This document shows positions 9,029-18,728 of a DNA stretch of 64,000 bases, one piece after another. Under the pieces are notes generated by a model. It did not search any database, had not been told where the DNA came from, and worked only from the letters and a program-made list of their open reading frames with translations. Position 1 is the stretch's first letter, and every line of letters begins with the position of its first letter. The position numbers and the translations under genes are program-made. Source of the DNA: an uncultured Prevotellaceae bacterium (lineage in GTDB: Bacteria > Bacteroidota > Bacteroidia > Bacteroidales > Bacteroidaceae); contig ONFA01000005.1 of the NCBI GenBank assembly GCA_900316975.1, positions 660 to 64,659 on the forward strand, given 5' to 3'.

Positions 9029-9069
9029 TATTTATTTAAAGGGTACTACTTCTGAAATAAAGAAAACAA

Positions 9070-11139
9070 TTACTTGAGACGTTTCACAGGGAAGGTGAAG
9101 TAGGTGTCAGGATAAGGCTCGTTCTCAAGGGTGAAGTGCCACCATTCGGTGGACAGTGGCTTGAAGCCGTGACGGAGCATTGCCTGACGGAGCACCATGC
9201 GATTGTAGAACTGTACGGATGTGAGGCTGTCACTGGGCGTATAATCAAGCGTAGCCGGATTGCCACAGAAGTCTGGATGGCTCTCGTGACCGAACCAATC
9301 GAAGGTGCCACCCATATCGAGTTCCTTCTCTGTCTTCATGTCGAACAATGTGAGGTCAACGGTGGAACCACGTGTGTGACCACTCCGCTCAGCAATGTAT
9401 CCCCTGGGGAATAGAACCTTTTTGTCGAGGCTGGGATAGAAGTAAGGTTTCATCAGCGTGTCGTTCACATCGGCACCCCAACGCATGAAATGGTCAACTG
9501 CACACTGAGGACGATAGGCATCGTAAATCTTCAGTCGGTAGCCATGCGCCTTGAGGTCATCACTCACGGCACGAAGACTGTCAGCAGCACGTCGAGTGAG
9601 CAATGCCGTAGGTTCTTCGTAGCCATCAATGCGGGTACCGACAAAATTGTAAGTGCCATAATAACGAATTTCGAGAATGGCATCAGGCACTGCATCTGCC
9701 AGATTAACAAAACCCTCCGATGATTCGGGCGATACGTATGTCACAGGGGGTGTCTGACCCTTCAGTTTTTCATATTCCGTCTTAGCATTTGCCATTAACT
9801 TCAGAAAGTCGGCATCGTTGTGCAGACGTGCCAACGTATAAGCAGCCACCAAGCGACCCGCCTGCACATCACTGGCAAAATGAAAGCCTAAGATGGCGCG
9901 ACTACGTCCATACTCATATCCACGGGCTAAAATGGCGTCTTGGTAATTGGGTGCCATTTCCACCAACGCAAGCGCAATACCCCATCCTAAAATGGAATGC
10001 ACTGAGGGATAACTGGATTTGATGGAATATTGTCCATCCTGTTCTGGTATGGCTGAACTCTCACCCATCCTGACAAACGGGCGTTTACGGAAGCCTGCCG
10101 ATTTCACCTGTTTGGCTGTGTTGCAGAGTTCTTCGAAGGTTTTTTTCACCAATGCAGCAATGGCAGGTGTTTCTTTCTCACCAAGTGTGACACCTACACA
10201 AGGTGTGTAACAATTCAAGAAATCAGGCACTTCAGAGGCATCATCCGCCAAAGCCTGCTTTCCACGGCTCGTCCCCCGTTCCTGCTTGGCTTGCCAATAG
10301 TATGCCACATCACCATAGAACTGATAGGAAGCGGTATCGGCTGGTGCATCCAACACCCTTTCACCTTTCGGATAACCCACTTCTATCTTCTTCGACTTAA
10401 CGCCCTTGATGCGACGATACTCAGCACGTGCCTCTTCCAGATCTTCCCAATATTCAGGCGACGTGTGCATCCTTGCGATGGCAGCTGATGCAGCCAAACG
10501 TCCAGCATCCACATCACTTTGCCAATGCGCACCTACAATCACGCGGCTCTCTCCATACTCAAACCCTCGGCGCAGGATGGTGTCTTGTAGTTCGGGAGCC
10601 ACCTCTGCCATTGCCAAAGCAGAACTCCACCCAAAGCCTGTGTGCCCAGAGGGATAGGAACCATTATGGCGCAAGTCGTTCTCATCGTCAAACCGACTTG
10701 CCACATGTTCATTCATCCGAGCAAACGGACGCACCCGCATATATCGACGCTTGGCACGACTGGTGGCCTGATTGCCCGTCTCACCCACACGCTTGATAAA
10801 TCGATAGATGGCCGGAGTTGCCTCCTTACTTATAGTCATGCCCATCGCCTCGCTGAAGACTGTCGCCATACGGTCTGCTCCATATAGTGACTCCCAACTT
10901 GCCTGTTGCCCCCTCGCTGTGTTGCGAACCGACTTTCCCCATATGAACTGCTGAAAGTCATTCACAAACAGCACACTTGCCGTGTCGGGTGGTGCAGGCA
11001 AATAGACGCAAGGATTAGGCAACTGGAATAAATTGAAATACGGCGAGTCCTTTTTTGCGCCATCCGTTTGCGCCATTACGCTCAACGTGCCGCATAGGAA
11101 CAGGATGGCGGCAAACATCCGAAATACGTTCTTTCTCAT
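9070..11139 (-). CDS. exported fusion: two PAP2-type acid phosphatase domains plus VanX-type D-Ala-D-Ala dipeptidase
   Basis: 689 aa with a signal peptide (about 1-23, ending VMAQ), so periplasmic. Domain 1 (about 40-245) carries the full class A acid phosphatase signature: K130-x6-R137-P138, PSGH at 163-166 and SR-x5-H-x3-D at 198-209. Domain 2 (about 265-460) repeats it as K346-x6-RP354, PSVH at 378-381 (Gly replaced by Val) and SR-x5-H-x3-D at 413-424. Domain 3 (about 475-689) is a zinc D-alanyl-D-alanine dipeptidase: SGHTRGSTVDL (H588, D595) and EWWHF (E665, H668). Plausible roles are lipid or nucleotide phosphate scavenging combined with peptidoglycan dipeptide turnover. Resistance is not implied, since no vanHA-like genes are nearby. 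The frame is uninterrupted. Confidence 0.9.
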   Translation of the reverse strand: MRKNVFRMFAAILFLCGTLSVMAQTDGAKKDSPYFNLFQLPNPCVYLPAPPDTASVLFVNDFQQFIWGKSVRNTARGQQASWESLYGADRMATVFSEAMGMTISKEATPAIYRFIKRVGETGNQATSRAKRRYMRVRPFARMNEHVASRFDDENDLRHNGSYPSGHTGFGWSSALAMAEVAPELQDTILRRGFEYGESRVIVGAHWQSDVDAGRLAASAAIARMHTSPEYWEDLEEARAEYRRIKGVKSKKIEVGYPKGERVLDAPADTASYQFYGDVAYYWQAKQERGTSRGKQALADDASEVPDFLNCYTPCVGVTLGEKETPAIAALVKKTFEELCNTAKQVKSAGFRKRPFVRMGESSAIPEQDGQYSIKSSYPSVHSILGWGIALALVEMAPNYQDAILARGYEYGRSRAILGFHFASDVQAGRLVAAYTLARLHNDADFLKLMANAKTEYEKLKGQTPPVTYVSPESSEGFVNLADAVPDAILEIRYYGTYNFVGTRIDGYEEPTALLTRRAADSLRAVSDDLKAHGYRLKIYDAYRPQCAVDHFMRWGADVNDTLMKPYFYPSLDKKVLFPRGYIAERSGHTRGSTVDLTLFDMKTEKELDMGGTFDWFGHESHPDFCGNPATLDYTPSDSLTSVQFYNRMVLRQAMLRHGFKPLSTEWWHFTLENEPYPDTYFTFPVKRLK

Positions 11140-11304
11140 TATCTAATTCACAATTTTCCACAAAATTACAGCATTCCAGGCAAAAGAGCAAATGAAAGGA
11201 AGACAAATGTCATGCCAAACACCCTATTCAGACCCTAACATTCCCTTTTTTCCCTATGAATCAGAAAAAAATCGAAAAAAACGCATCGTTTCATTTTTTC
11301 TATC

Positions 11305-11312
11305 TATATTTG
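11305..11312 (+). promoter_or_regulatory. -7 box of the secreted unknown at 11336
   Basis: TATATTTG lies 23 bp before the ATG at 11336, which argues against the upstream in-frame ATG at 11192. No good TTTG box is seen at the right distance. Confidence 0.5.
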
Positions 11313-11335
11313 CATGCCAATCCTATAAAAAAGCA

Positions 11336-12250
11336 ATGACAATGGAAAGTTTCATGAATAAAGCACTTGCATTGGGGTTTGCCCTCTTGATGCCATTTGG
11401 CTTTACATACGCTGACAAGCAGCCCAAGCCTAACAAAAAGCAACGCCAACAGGACATTCAGCGGTTCATCCAACTAGCCAACAATCCTGACCGAAGCAAT
11501 GCGTTGGCTCCCGTACTGACTGGAAATGACTGCTTTGACTACTGCATGGAGGCCTACCATCGTAAAGATGCACAGTATGCCCGAGACACCATCGCCATCA
11601 AGGAAGCCTATCGACAGAACGAATGGCTCATTGATATGAGCAGAAGTCTGACTGAGAAGGAGATGAAGAAGTACCAACTCAACAATATCGGAGAAGTGAT
11701 TGCAAAGGCAGAGATGGAGATTTACACTACGCAGGAACGCTACAAAGCCTTGACCAAATTCTGCAATCGCATCATCACCATGCGCCACAAGGCTGAGGTG
11801 CAGAACATGCCAACTGGCAAAATCAAGCACTTCCTCTACGAAGAAACGGGCTCTTCACGCCCCGACCCCGTTTTATACGAAATCAAAGTTGATTCCGTAA
11901 CAGGAACACCCACTCTCTACGGACCCCAACGTGGACGTTTCTATGACGAGTTGGGACAAATCACCGTAGCACTCCAGCCGGAAGTGCTCGATACGCTTCG
12001 TGAAAAGATAGAGAGCGAGAAAATCTATCAGGAACTGTCTGCCTACAGCCGTCCCCACATTCCCGATGTGCCCGAAATCACAGGTGGTCCACCATCATGG
12101 CGATTCTCCTGCGAGTTCGAAAGTGGCAAGATAGACACAAGTGGCACTCAGTTCTCCCCGCCAAGAGGATGTACCGACATTGCCTATTATCTGAATGAAT
12201 TTCTTGAGCAAGAGACAAGAAGACGAATCGACCAAAGTAACAATCCATAA
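11336..12250 (+). CDS. secreted protein of unknown function
   Basis: 304 aa from MTMESFMNKALALGFALL..., a clear signal peptide ending near FTYADKQ. No lipobox is present. The mature part is highly charged, with a helical first half (QRQQDIQRFIQLAN, EKEMKKYQLNNIGEVIAKAEMEIYTTQER) and a C-terminal part containing LYEIKVDSVTGTPTLYGPQRGRFY and a CxD-type end (PRGCTDIAYYLNEFLEQE). I do not recognise the family. It has its own promoter and terminator and no operon partners. Confidence 0.7.
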   Translation: MTMESFMNKALALGFALLMPFGFTYADKQPKPNKKQRQQDIQRFIQLANNPDRSNALAPVLTGNDCFDYCMEAYHRKDAQYARDTIAIKEAYRQNEWLIDMSRSLTEKEMKKYQLNNIGEVIAKAEMEIYTTQERYKALTKFCNRIITMRHKAEVQNMPTGKIKHFLYEETGSSRPDPVLYEIKVDSVTGTPTLYGPQRGRFYDELGQITVALQPEVLDTLREKIESEKIYQELSAYSRPHIPDVPEITGGPPSWRFSCEFESGKIDTSGTQFSPPRGCTDIAYYLNEFLEQETRRRIDQSNNP

Positions 12251-12301
12251 AAACCGATTCGCAAGGAATAAATAAACTTTCTTTTTACTAACTAAAACAA
12301 G

Positions 12302-12333
12302 GGGAAGACGCTTTTCGAAAAATGTGTCTTCCC
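12302..12333 (+). terminator. terminator after the secreted unknown
   Basis: GGGAAGAC / GTCTTCCC stem with a 16-nt A/T-rich loop, followed by TATTCTTTTTG. Confidence 0.75.
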
Positions 12334-12494
12334 TATTCTTTTTGTACCTTTCAAACGGTATGGCCTACATTGGGCTAACAGAATCACGACTTTAGAGTTT
12401 GCGAGTATAATATGACGCACATCAAGAAATGTCAGTAATTATTTCTTTTAAATTATATTAACATAGAAATATTTTCTGTTATTTGTAGTTTTTC

Positions 12495-12525
12495 TTGGAT
12501 AGACTTTCCAATCGCCATAACTTTG
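12495..12525 (+). promoter_or_regulatory. promoter of metY
   Basis: TTGG (12495-12498), 19 bp, TAACTTTG (12518-12525). The resulting leader is about 115 nt. Confidence 0.65.
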
Positions 12526-12604
12526 CACCAGATTTACAGAATCAGGGCTACGCCTCAGCATAGTTAAAACAGATTTTACTCTGCATTCGGCTTGCACCAG
12601 ATTT
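12523..12604 (+). repeat. 13-bp direct repeat in the metY leader
   Basis: TTGCACCAGATTT occurs at 12523-12535 (overlapping the -7 box and start site) and again at 12592-12604. The 56 bp between contain GGGCTACGCC and CTGCATTCGGC. The repeat would place a copy of the transcript start region again 43 bp before the start codon. It was not matched to a known riboswitch. Confidence 0.6.
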
Positions 12605-12646
12605 CAAAAACAAAAAAATTATTAACAATTAAAAACTGATACAACT

Positions 12647-13933
12647 ATGGCAAAGAAACTTCACATCGAAACACTCGCCCTTCACGTTGGGCAAGAAACA
12701 GCAGATCCAGCAACCGACTCACGCGCGGTGCCAATCTATCAAACCACATCTTACGTGTTCCACAACTCACAGCATGCAGCCGACCGTTTCGGACTTCGTG
12801 ATGCGGGTAACATCTATGGTCGTTTGACCAACTCCACCCAAGGCGTGTTTGAAGACCGCGTGGCTGCCCTCGAAGGTGGTGTGGCAGGCCTTGCTGTAGC
12901 ATCGGGTGCAGCAGCCATCACTTATGCATTGCAGAACATTGCCCAGAATGGCGACCATATCGTGGCAGCCGACAACCTCTATGGCGGTTCCTACAACCTC
13001 ATCACACACACGCTCTCCACACAGGGCGTCAGCAACACTATTGTGAACGTGAATGACCTTCAGGCGCTTGAGGCTGCCATTCGTCCTAACACAAAGGCTG
13101 TGTATGTAGAGACATTCGGTAATCCTAACAGCGATGTGACCAACTTGGATGCGATTGCAGAGATTGCACACAAACACAACATCGTGGTCATCGTTGACAA
13201 TACCTTTGCACCCATCATTTTCCGCCCCATTGAGCATGGTGCCGACGTGGTGGTTCACTCTGCCACCAAGTTCATCGGTGGTCATGGTTCCTCGCTCGGT
13301 GGCGTGATTGTAGATGCTGGCACTTTCGACTGGAAAGCCAATGCTGACAAGTATCCCACCATCGCCAAGCCTGACCCATCTTATCATGGTGCTGTGTTTG
13401 CCGACGTGGCAGGTCCTGCAGCCTTTGTCACCCGCATTCGTGCTGTCATCCTTCGCGATACTGGTGCAACCATTTCTCCTTTCAACGCATGGATTCTCCT
13501 GCAGGGCGTGGAGTCACTTCCACTTCGCATCGAACGTCACAGTTACAATGCACAGAAAGTAGTGGAATATCTGAATCAGCATCCCAAAGTGAAGAGCGTC
13601 AGCCATCCATTGCTGCCCTCACATCCTGACCACGAACTCTACAAGAAGTACTTCCCCAATGGTGGCGGCAGCATCTTCACCTTCGAGATTAATGGCACAC
13701 AGGAGGACGCTTGGAAGTTCATCGACTCCCTGCAAATCTTCTCGTTGCTGGCTAACGTGGCAGACGTGAAGTCGCTCGTCATTCACCCCTACACCACAAC
13801 ACATTCACAACTTTCACCAGAGGAATTGGCAGAACAACACATCACACCAACGACGGTACGCCTCTCTATCGGTGTGGAACACATTGACGACATCATTGCC
13901 GACCTCGACCAAGCATTTGCACAAATCGGCTAA
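12647..13933 (+). CDS. metY: O-acetylhomoserine sulfhydrylase (aminocarboxypropyltransferase)
   Basis: 428 aa PLP enzyme of the Cys/Met-metabolism family, the usual length for MetY. It joins O-acetylhomoserine and sulfide to give homocysteine, the direct sulfhydrylation route to methionine. The start [17 protein letters not shown] is typical. The PLP lysine is K208 in [19 protein letters not shown]. The substrate-phosphate and C-terminal region [21 protein letters not shown] ends in a family-typical [25 protein letters not shown]. cysK follows 137 bp downstream from its own promoter, so the two sulfide-assimilating enzymes are neighbours but probably not a single transcript. Confidence 0.95.
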   Translation: MAKKLHIETLALHVGQETADPATDSRAVPIYQTTSYVFHNSQHAADRFGLRDAGNIYGRLTNSTQGVFEDRVAALEGGVAGLAVASGAAAITYALQNIAQNGDHIVAADNLYGGSYNLITHTLSTQGVSNTIVNVNDLQALEAAIRPNTKAVYVETFGNPNSDVTNLDAIAEIAHKHNIVVIVDNTFAPIIFRPIEHGADVVVHSATKFIGGHGSSLGGVIVDAGTFDWKANADKYPTIAKPDPSYHGAVFADVAGPAAFVTRIRAVILRDTGATISPFNAWILLQGVESLPLRIERHSYNAQKVVEYLNQHPKVKSVSHPLLPSHPDHELYKKYFPNGGGSIFTFEINGTQEDAWKFIDSLQIFSLLANVADVKSLVIHPYTTTHSQLSPEELAEQHITPTTVRLSIGVEHIDDIIADLDQAFAQIG

Positions 13934-14006
13934 CACAAACAGGTGACGGGAACGGGTTGCAACATACCACAATGATGGTATTTGCATCCCTTTTCCGCCT
14001 AAACAT

Positions 14007-14037
14007 TTTACACATATATATATTATTTGTAACTTTG
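14007..14037 (+). promoter_or_regulatory. promoter of cysK
   Basis: TTTA (14007-14010), 19 bp, TAACTTTG (14030-14037), 33 bp before the ATG at 14071. It rules out the longer in-frame start at 13957. Confidence 0.7.
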
Positions 14038-14070
14038 CAAAAGAAAACAACAACAAAAAACTTCAGAACT

Positions 14071-15018
14071 ATGGCTAAAATTGCAAAACAACTCACCGAA
14101 CTGGTGGGCAACACCCCACTCCTTCAACTCAATGCTTACTCAAAGAAGGAGAACCTCAACACAAACATCATTGCCAAACTGGAATACTTCAATCCAGCAG
14201 GCTCAGTGAAGGACCGCATTGCCCTCGCCATGATTGAGGATGCCGAGAAGCGCGGTGTCATCAAACCTGGTGCAACCATCATTGAACCAACTTCGGGCAA
14301 TACAGGTGTTGGTCTTGCCTTCGTTAGTGCCGTGAAAGGTTACAAACTCATCCTCACAATGCCCGAGACGATGTCCATAGAACGTCGTAACCTCGTGAAG
14401 GCATACGGTGCGACAGTGGTACTCACTCCTGGATCTGCAGGCATGAAGGGTGCCATTGCAAAGGCTGAAGAACTGCGCGATAACACCCCTGGTTCCATCA
14501 TTCTCCAGCAGTTTGAAAATCCTGCCAATCCTGCTATTCATTATGCCACTACGGCTGAGGAAATCTGGCGTGACACAGATGGGAAAATTGACATCTTCGT
14601 GGCAGGTGTTGGCACTGGCGGTACGGTCAGCGGTATTGGCAAACGCCTCAAAGAACTCAACCCCAACGTGAAGATTGTGGCTGTCGAGCCTGAAACCTCC
14701 GCTGTACTCAGTGGCGAAGCCCCTGGCGCTCACAAGATTCAAGGCATCGGTGCTGGTTTCGTTCCTAAAACTTTCGACAGAAACGCTGTCGATGAAATCT
14801 TCAAGGCTCCCAACGACGCTGCCATCCTGACCAGCCGTAAGATTGCCGCTACGGAAGGCGTCCTCGTCGGCATCTCTTCAGGTGCCTCTGCCTATGCCGC
14901 CACTCAACTCGCCAAAGACCCTGCTAACAAAGGTAAAGTCATCGTGGCACTCCTGCCAGACACAGGCGAACGTTACCTCTCTACGGTTCTTTACGACTTT
15001 GAGAACTATCCTTTATAA
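14071..15018 (+). CDS. cysK: cysteine synthase A (O-acetylserine sulfhydrylase)
   Basis: 315 aa from [20 protein letters not shown]. It is a fold-type II PLP enzyme converting O-acetylserine and sulfide to cysteine. PLP lysine K47 lies in [11 protein letters not shown]. The [10 protein letters not shown] loop binds substrate carboxylate, and [15 protein letters not shown] is the phosphate-binding loop. The C-terminus ends [16 protein letters not shown] as in the family. Start choice follows the -7 box at 14030 and the conserved N-terminus. It is monocistronic, with a long terminator hairpin. Confidence 0.96.
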   Translation: MAKIAKQLTELVGNTPLLQLNAYSKKENLNTNIIAKLEYFNPAGSVKDRIALAMIEDAEKRGVIKPGATIIEPTSGNTGVGLAFVSAVKGYKLILTMPETMSIERRNLVKAYGATVVLTPGSAGMKGAIAKAEELRDNTPGSIILQQFENPANPAIHYATTAEEIWRDTDGKIDIFVAGVGTGGTVSGIGKRLKELNPNVKIVAVEPETSAVLSGEAPGAHKIQGIGAGFVPKTFDRNAVDEIFKAPNDAAILTSRKIAATEGVLVGISSGASAYAATQLAKDPANKGKVIVALLPDTGERYLSTVLYDFENYPL

Positions 15019-15043
15019 GAAACAATAGGTAAAAAACAAAAAA

Positions 15044-15101
15044 TGCTACCGCACTTGTACGTTAACTCTCAGCAAACAGTTAGCGAACAAGTGCGGTAGC
15101 A
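15044..15101 (+). terminator. long-stem terminator of cysK
   Basis: TGCTACCGCACTTGT / ACAAGTGCGGTAGCA form a perfect 15-bp stem, extended by an inner GTTAACT/AGTTAGC pairing around a short loop, then AAATTTTT. Confidence 0.85.
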
Positions 15102-15202
15102 AATTTTTCACTTATCACTCTTCACTTTTCGCTTTTATTTCGCCGTTGACGATGTCGAAGGTACTCACGTTCTACAATATAAATAAAAAAAGGATTTTTC
15201 CC

Positions 15203-15233
15203 TTTGTATTGTGCTCACTTAATCGTACCTTTG
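15203..15233 (+). promoter_or_regulatory. upstream promoter P1 of panC
   Basis: TTTG (15203-15206), 19 bp, TACCTTTG (15226-15233): a perfect consensus, 130 bp before panC. Confidence 0.7.
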
Positions 15234-15286
15234 AGCCATGCTCCAAGGTAGGATGCACCTCGGAATACCAAATAAAAGCCATTTTA

Positions 15287-15318
15287 TTTTGTTCTTCGCT
15301 CGGTTTTCACTACCTTTG
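15287..15318 (+). promoter_or_regulatory. proximal promoter P2 of panC
   Basis: TTTTG (15287-15291), 19 bp, TACCTTTG (15311-15318), 45 bp before the start codon. Together with P1 it forms a tandem pair with identical -7 boxes. Confidence 0.75.
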
Positions 15319-15362
15319 CACCCACATTTGAAAAAGACCCTAAAGTCTTCAAAACAAAAGCA

Positions 15363-16232
15363 ATGGAAATTATCAATTCAGTAAAGGAACTCAAGGCCAA
15401 GGTTTCTGCCCTGAGAAGTGATAACAAGACGGTTGGCTTGGTGCCAACGATGGGTGCGCTCCATGCTGGACATGCATCACTCGTAAGTCGTAGTGTAAAA
15501 GAGAACGATGCCACAGTGGTAAGTGTTTTTGTCAACCCAACCCAATTCAACGACAAGAAAGACCTGCAAGCATATCCTCGAACATTGGATGCAGACTGCG
15601 CTCTGCTCGAAAATATCGGTGCCACTTATGTGTTTGCCCCATCGGTAGAAGAGGTTTATCCAGAACCCGATACCCGTTCGTTCTCCTACCCTCCCACTGA
15701 TACCGTAATGGAAGGTGCGTTCCGTCCAGGGCATTTCAATGGAGTATGCCAAATTGTGAGCAAACTTTTCATGTTTGTGGAGCCTGACCGTGCCTATTTC
15801 GGCGAGAAGGATTTTCAACAAATTGCTGTCATCAAGGCGATGGTAGCTGACTATGTATCAAAGGATGCAAAATGGGCAAAACGTCTCGAAATTTGTCCTT
15901 GTCCTATCGTACGTGAAGAAGATGGTCTCGCTCTTTCCAGCCGTAACACTCTCCTGTCAGACAACGAACGTGCCATCGCTCCCAACATCTACAAGGCACT
16001 GAAAGCAAGTGTGAAATACAGTAAGACTCACACTGTGGAAGAGACCAAACAATATGCTATTGACAAAATCAATGCTGTGGCGGGACTTGAAGTACAGTAT
16101 TACGACATTGTGAATGCCTTGACACTCGAAAGCGTCTCTTCGTGGGACGATGCCGAACATGTTCAGGGCTGCATCACTGTCTTCTGCGGTGCCACCCCTA
16201 TCCGACTCATTGACAACATCAATTATAAGTAA
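15363..16232 (+). CDS. panC: pantothenate synthetase (pantoate-beta-alanine ligase)
   Basis: 289 aa cytoplasmic ATP-dependent ligase making pantothenate from pantoate and beta-alanine. Nucleotidyltransferase signatures are clear: [11 protein letters not shown] (HIGH-like), [37 protein letters not shown] and the KMSKS-like LALSSRN. panD, which makes beta-alanine, starts three bases after the stop. The two therefore form a tight pantothenate operon driven by two tandem promoters. Confidence 0.97.
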   Translation: MEIINSVKELKAKVSALRSDNKTVGLVPTMGALHAGHASLVSRSVKENDATVVSVFVNPTQFNDKKDLQAYPRTLDADCALLENIGATYVFAPSVEEVYPEPDTRSFSYPPTDTVMEGAFRPGHFNGVCQIVSKLFMFVEPDRAYFGEKDFQQIAVIKAMVADYVSKDAKWAKRLEICPCPIVREEDGLALSSRNTLLSDNERAIAPNIYKALKASVKYSKTHTVEETKQYAIDKINAVAGLEVQYYDIVNALTLESVSSWDDAEHVQGCITVFCGATPIRLIDNINYK

Positions 16233-16235
16233 GAG

Positions 16236-16586
16236 ATGCAGATTGAAGTTTTGAAATCGAAGTTGCATTGTGTGAAGGTGACAGAAGCCAACCTCAACTA
16301 CATGGGCAGCATCACCATCGACGAAGACTTGATGGATGCTGTTGGCATCATTGCCGGTGAGCGTGTCTATATCGTCAACAACAACAATGGCGAGCGTTTT
16401 GACACTTACGTTATCTGTGGTGAACGCGGTAGTGGTTGCATTTGCCTTAACGGTGCTGCTGCCCGCAAGGTACAAGTGGGCGACATTGTCATCATCATGT
16501 CTTATGCTCTCATGGACTATGAGGAAGCCAAGACCTTCCGACCCAAGGTGGCATTCCCTGACCAAAATACCAATAAAATCCTGTGA
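16236..16586 (+). CDS. panD: aspartate 1-decarboxylase proenzyme
   Basis: 116 aa pyruvoyl enzyme forming beta-alanine from L-aspartate. The self-cleavage site G24-S25 is in [15 protein letters not shown]. The [14 protein letters not shown] and [20 protein letters not shown] segments are family hallmarks. The start codon lies 3 bp after the panC stop, implying translational coupling, and product and substrate link directly to panC. A short hairpin overlaps its stop codon. Confidence 0.96.
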   Translation: MQIEVLKSKLHCVKVTEANLNYMGSITIDEDLMDAVGIIAGERVYIVNNNNGERFDTYVICGERGSGCICLNGAAARKVQVGDIVIIMSYALMDYEEAKTFRPKVAFPDQNTNKIL

Positions 16587-16601
16587 GCACCAACTCACAG
16601 G
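16580..16601 (+). terminator. hairpin overlapping the panD stop
   Basis: CCTGTGAG / CTCACAGG, a perfect 8-bp stem with a 6-nt loop, followed by ATTTTTAG. It is probably the panCD terminator. Confidence 0.75.
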
Positions 16602-16639
16602 ATTTTTAGTCTTGTCAAAGTACAGAAATTTAATAAAGA

Positions 16640-17110
16640 ATGAAGAAAATATTGTTTGTGTGTCTCGGTAATATCTGCCGATCACCGATGGCTGAGGCTG
16701 TAATGCGGAAACTGGTAAAAGAAAAAGGTTTGGAGAGTGAATACGAGATTGACTCTGCAGGATTGATTCGTTACCATGAAGGCGAGGGGGCTGATTCAAG
16801 AATGAAGTTTCACGCCAAAAGACACGGGTATCTGTTGACACACATCTCACGACCTGTCCGAGAGATTGATTTTGACCTTTTTGACCTAATCGTGGGTATG
16901 GATGACAGCAACTGGGACAAGTTGCACCGATTGGCTCCGACTGTAGAGGCTGAAACGAAGATTGTACGCATGACAGACTATTGTCAGACACACGTTATCG
17001 ACCATGTACCAGACCCTTATTACGGAGGTGACCAAGGCTTTGAAAATGTGATTGAGATACTGGAAGATGCTTGCGAAGGATTGCTGAAGAAATTGACAGT
17101 TGAAAGTTGA
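16640..17110 (+). CDS. low-molecular-weight protein-tyrosine phosphatase
   Basis: 156 aa. The catalytic P-loop C8-x5-R14-S is in FVCLGNICRSPMAEA at the N-terminus, and the general-acid Asp lies in VPDPYYGG near residue 120. Usual length and start. It removes phosphate from tyrosine or arginine residues of cytosolic or polysaccharide-export proteins. No tyrosine kinase or capsule gene is adjacent, so the substrate is unknown. It lies between panD and a bidirectional terminator, probably as a single gene. Confidence 0.94.
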   Translation: MKKILFVCLGNICRSPMAEAVMRKLVKEKGLESEYEIDSAGLIRYHEGEGADSRMKFHAKRHGYLLTHISRPVREIDFDLFDLIVGMDDSNWDKLHRLAPTVEAETKIVRMTDYCQTHVIDHVPDPYYGGDQGFENVIEILEDACEGLLKKLTVES

Positions 17111-17134
17111 AAGTTGGAAATTGATCATTGAAAA

Positions 17135-17175
17135 CGAATCCGCTCAATCGGCTTGGAGTTGATTGAGCGGATTCG
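17135..17175. terminator. bidirectional terminator
   Basis: Perfect 15-bp stem CGAATCCGCTCAATC / GATTGAGCGGATTCG with an 11-nt loop, between the convergent phosphatase and porin genes. Confidence 0.85.
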
Positions 17176-17193
17176 CTTTGTTTTATCGTTTTA

Positions 17194-18669
17194 TCAGAAG
17201 CGGAAACCGAAGGTCGCCATGAGCTGAGAGCGGTTAGCATCAATCTTTGTAGGCTTTAGATTTACATCGTCAAAAGCATAGAAATCGCCCTTCTGTGCTT
17301 GATACTGATAAGCAAGATCTACATAGCCACCTTTGTAGCGATAGCCCAGACCGACAGTAAAGCGGTTGATGGCTCCCCAATTGGTGTAATCAGTCTCTGT
17401 ATATGGACCATCGTATCCAATGGTGCGGAACGCATCTTTTTTGAATGGAGAAGACACAAAATTATAACCGACACGGAGAGAGAGCTCGTCAATAGGCTTA
17501 AACTCTGCACCCACCTTCAACGTATGTTGTCCACGACACGTTTTCTCTGTAATCTTGTTCATGTTGCGGAAATAGTCTGAATTGTATCCATCCACCTCAC
17601 TATAATGCAGTGTGCCCAAATCCTGAAATTCATACTCTGCACCAATGGCAAAGTTCTTTCCGACAGTATGTCCAAGACTGACACCAAACTTCCATGGAGT
17701 GCGGTATCGATAGTCATATTCAGCATTTGAGCCAGATGTGATATAACCATCATTGAGGAAGAGGTCGGAACCGTTAGCATCTCTCAAACGATACCATGTC
17801 GGAGTATGAACAGTTACACCGAAACGGAAGGGGCTTTCTTCAATGGGGCGGCAAATGAAACCAAGTTTCACGTCAAAGCCATCACCTTCGGTTTTGTACC
17901 AATTGGTGAAATCGTAAACATCACCATCGGTTCCTAATTCTTGATAAAAAGACTCACGGCTATAGTCTATGTCATAAACGCCAATGGATGCACCGAGAAA
18001 AAACTGATCACTAATGTTAAAAGAAAGATTGACATCCGCCTGAATATTAGCACCGAAAGTGGCTTTTTCGAAATAAGCCTTGGAAGAAGGCAGACCTGAA
18101 TAGCCATTTTCATCCTCATTCAGGATACCACCATGCACACCTGTCTTACTTGCGCTCATGTCAGCCAATGTACCCCAATAGTCATTCGCATTGGCATAAT
18201 TGCAAAGATCTGCAATCTGATAGGTCTGACTGAAAATATCATTAAGGTTGTTGATGTCAGTCAACTGATTGAAAAGAAAATTGCGTTTCTTTTTATAGTT
18301 AACACCAAAGTTGACGAACTGCAAGCCCTTGTTGGTTGGTGTGTCCATGTCAAAAGCAATCAACACACCACCTTGGTCAAGAGACATGCGCGAACCATCA
18401 TGCCCCATGGCACCATCACCCGTAAAAACACCGCTGAAACTGATGGCCGCATCGCTTCCTCGATACATACCAGTACCTGCAGGATTGGTGCTCATCACAC
18501 TAACATCACCACCCAGAGCACCAAGCGCTCCTCCCATTGCCACGAAGCGGGCTGTTCCATTCAAATCACTGTTTGCAAAGTTCTGTGCATCGTAACTATC
18601 TTGGGCGTACGATACACCTGCAACAGCGATAAATACTGTTAACAAAAAATATTTGTTCATTGTCTTCAT
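17194..18669 (-). CDS. outer-membrane transport protein, OmpP1/FadL/TodX family
   Basis: 491 aa (488 if MNKYFLL is the start) with a signal peptide cut near VSYAQ. The N-terminal hatch shows the family motif GTARFVAMGGALGALGGDVSVMSTNPAGTGMYR. The rest alternates aromatic beta-strands (YKKKRNFLFNQ, FGVSLGHTVGKNFAIGAEYEFQDLG, FTVGLGYRYKGGYVDLAYQYQ) and ends in a terminal Phe (ATFGFRF), the outer-membrane insertion signal. FadL-like channels pass hydrophobic compounds. The substrate here is unknown. The next gene (18729, same strand) encodes another exported protein 59 bp upstream. Confidence 0.9.
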   Translation of the reverse strand: MKTMNKYFLLTVFIAVAGVSYAQDSYDAQNFANSDLNGTARFVAMGGALGALGGDVSVMSTNPAGTGMYRGSDAAISFSGVFTGDGAMGHDGSRMSLDQGGVLIAFDMDTPTNKGLQFVNFGVNYKKKRNFLFNQLTDINNLNDIFSQTYQIADLCNYANANDYWGTLADMSASKTGVHGGILNEDENGYSGLPSSKAYFEKATFGANIQADVNLSFNISDQFFLGASIGVYDIDYSRESFYQELGTDGDVYDFTNWYKTEGDGFDVKLGFICRPIEESPFRFGVTVHTPTWYRLRDANGSDLFLNDGYITSGSNAEYDYRYRTPWKFGVSLGHTVGKNFAIGAEYEFQDLGTLHYSEVDGYNSDYFRNMNKITEKTCRGQHTLKVGAEFKPIDELSLRVGYNFVSSPFKKDAFRTIGYDGPYTETDYTNWGAINRFTVGLGYRYKGGYVDLAYQYQAQKGDFYAFDDVNLKPTKIDANRSQLMATFGFRF

Positions 18670-18728
18670 ATTCTCAATGTTATATAATGTGTAATTGTGA
18701 TTCTTGAATAGCCGAAGAATGTTGCCTA

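Noticed and set aside
9070..11139. Vancomycin resistance function for the VanX-type domain
   Set aside because: No VanH/VanA ligase or regulator nearby, and the organism is Gram-negative. Dipeptide turnover is the simpler reading.
12526..12646. SAM riboswitch before metY
   Set aside because: I could not fit the conserved helices or core bases of SAM-I or SAM-II. Only a direct repeat remains, reported separately.
15239..15286. Short peptide gene directly after promoter P1 of panC
   Set aside because: The ATG at 15238 opens only about 14 codons, with no ribosome-binding context or terminator. It is treated as leader sequence.
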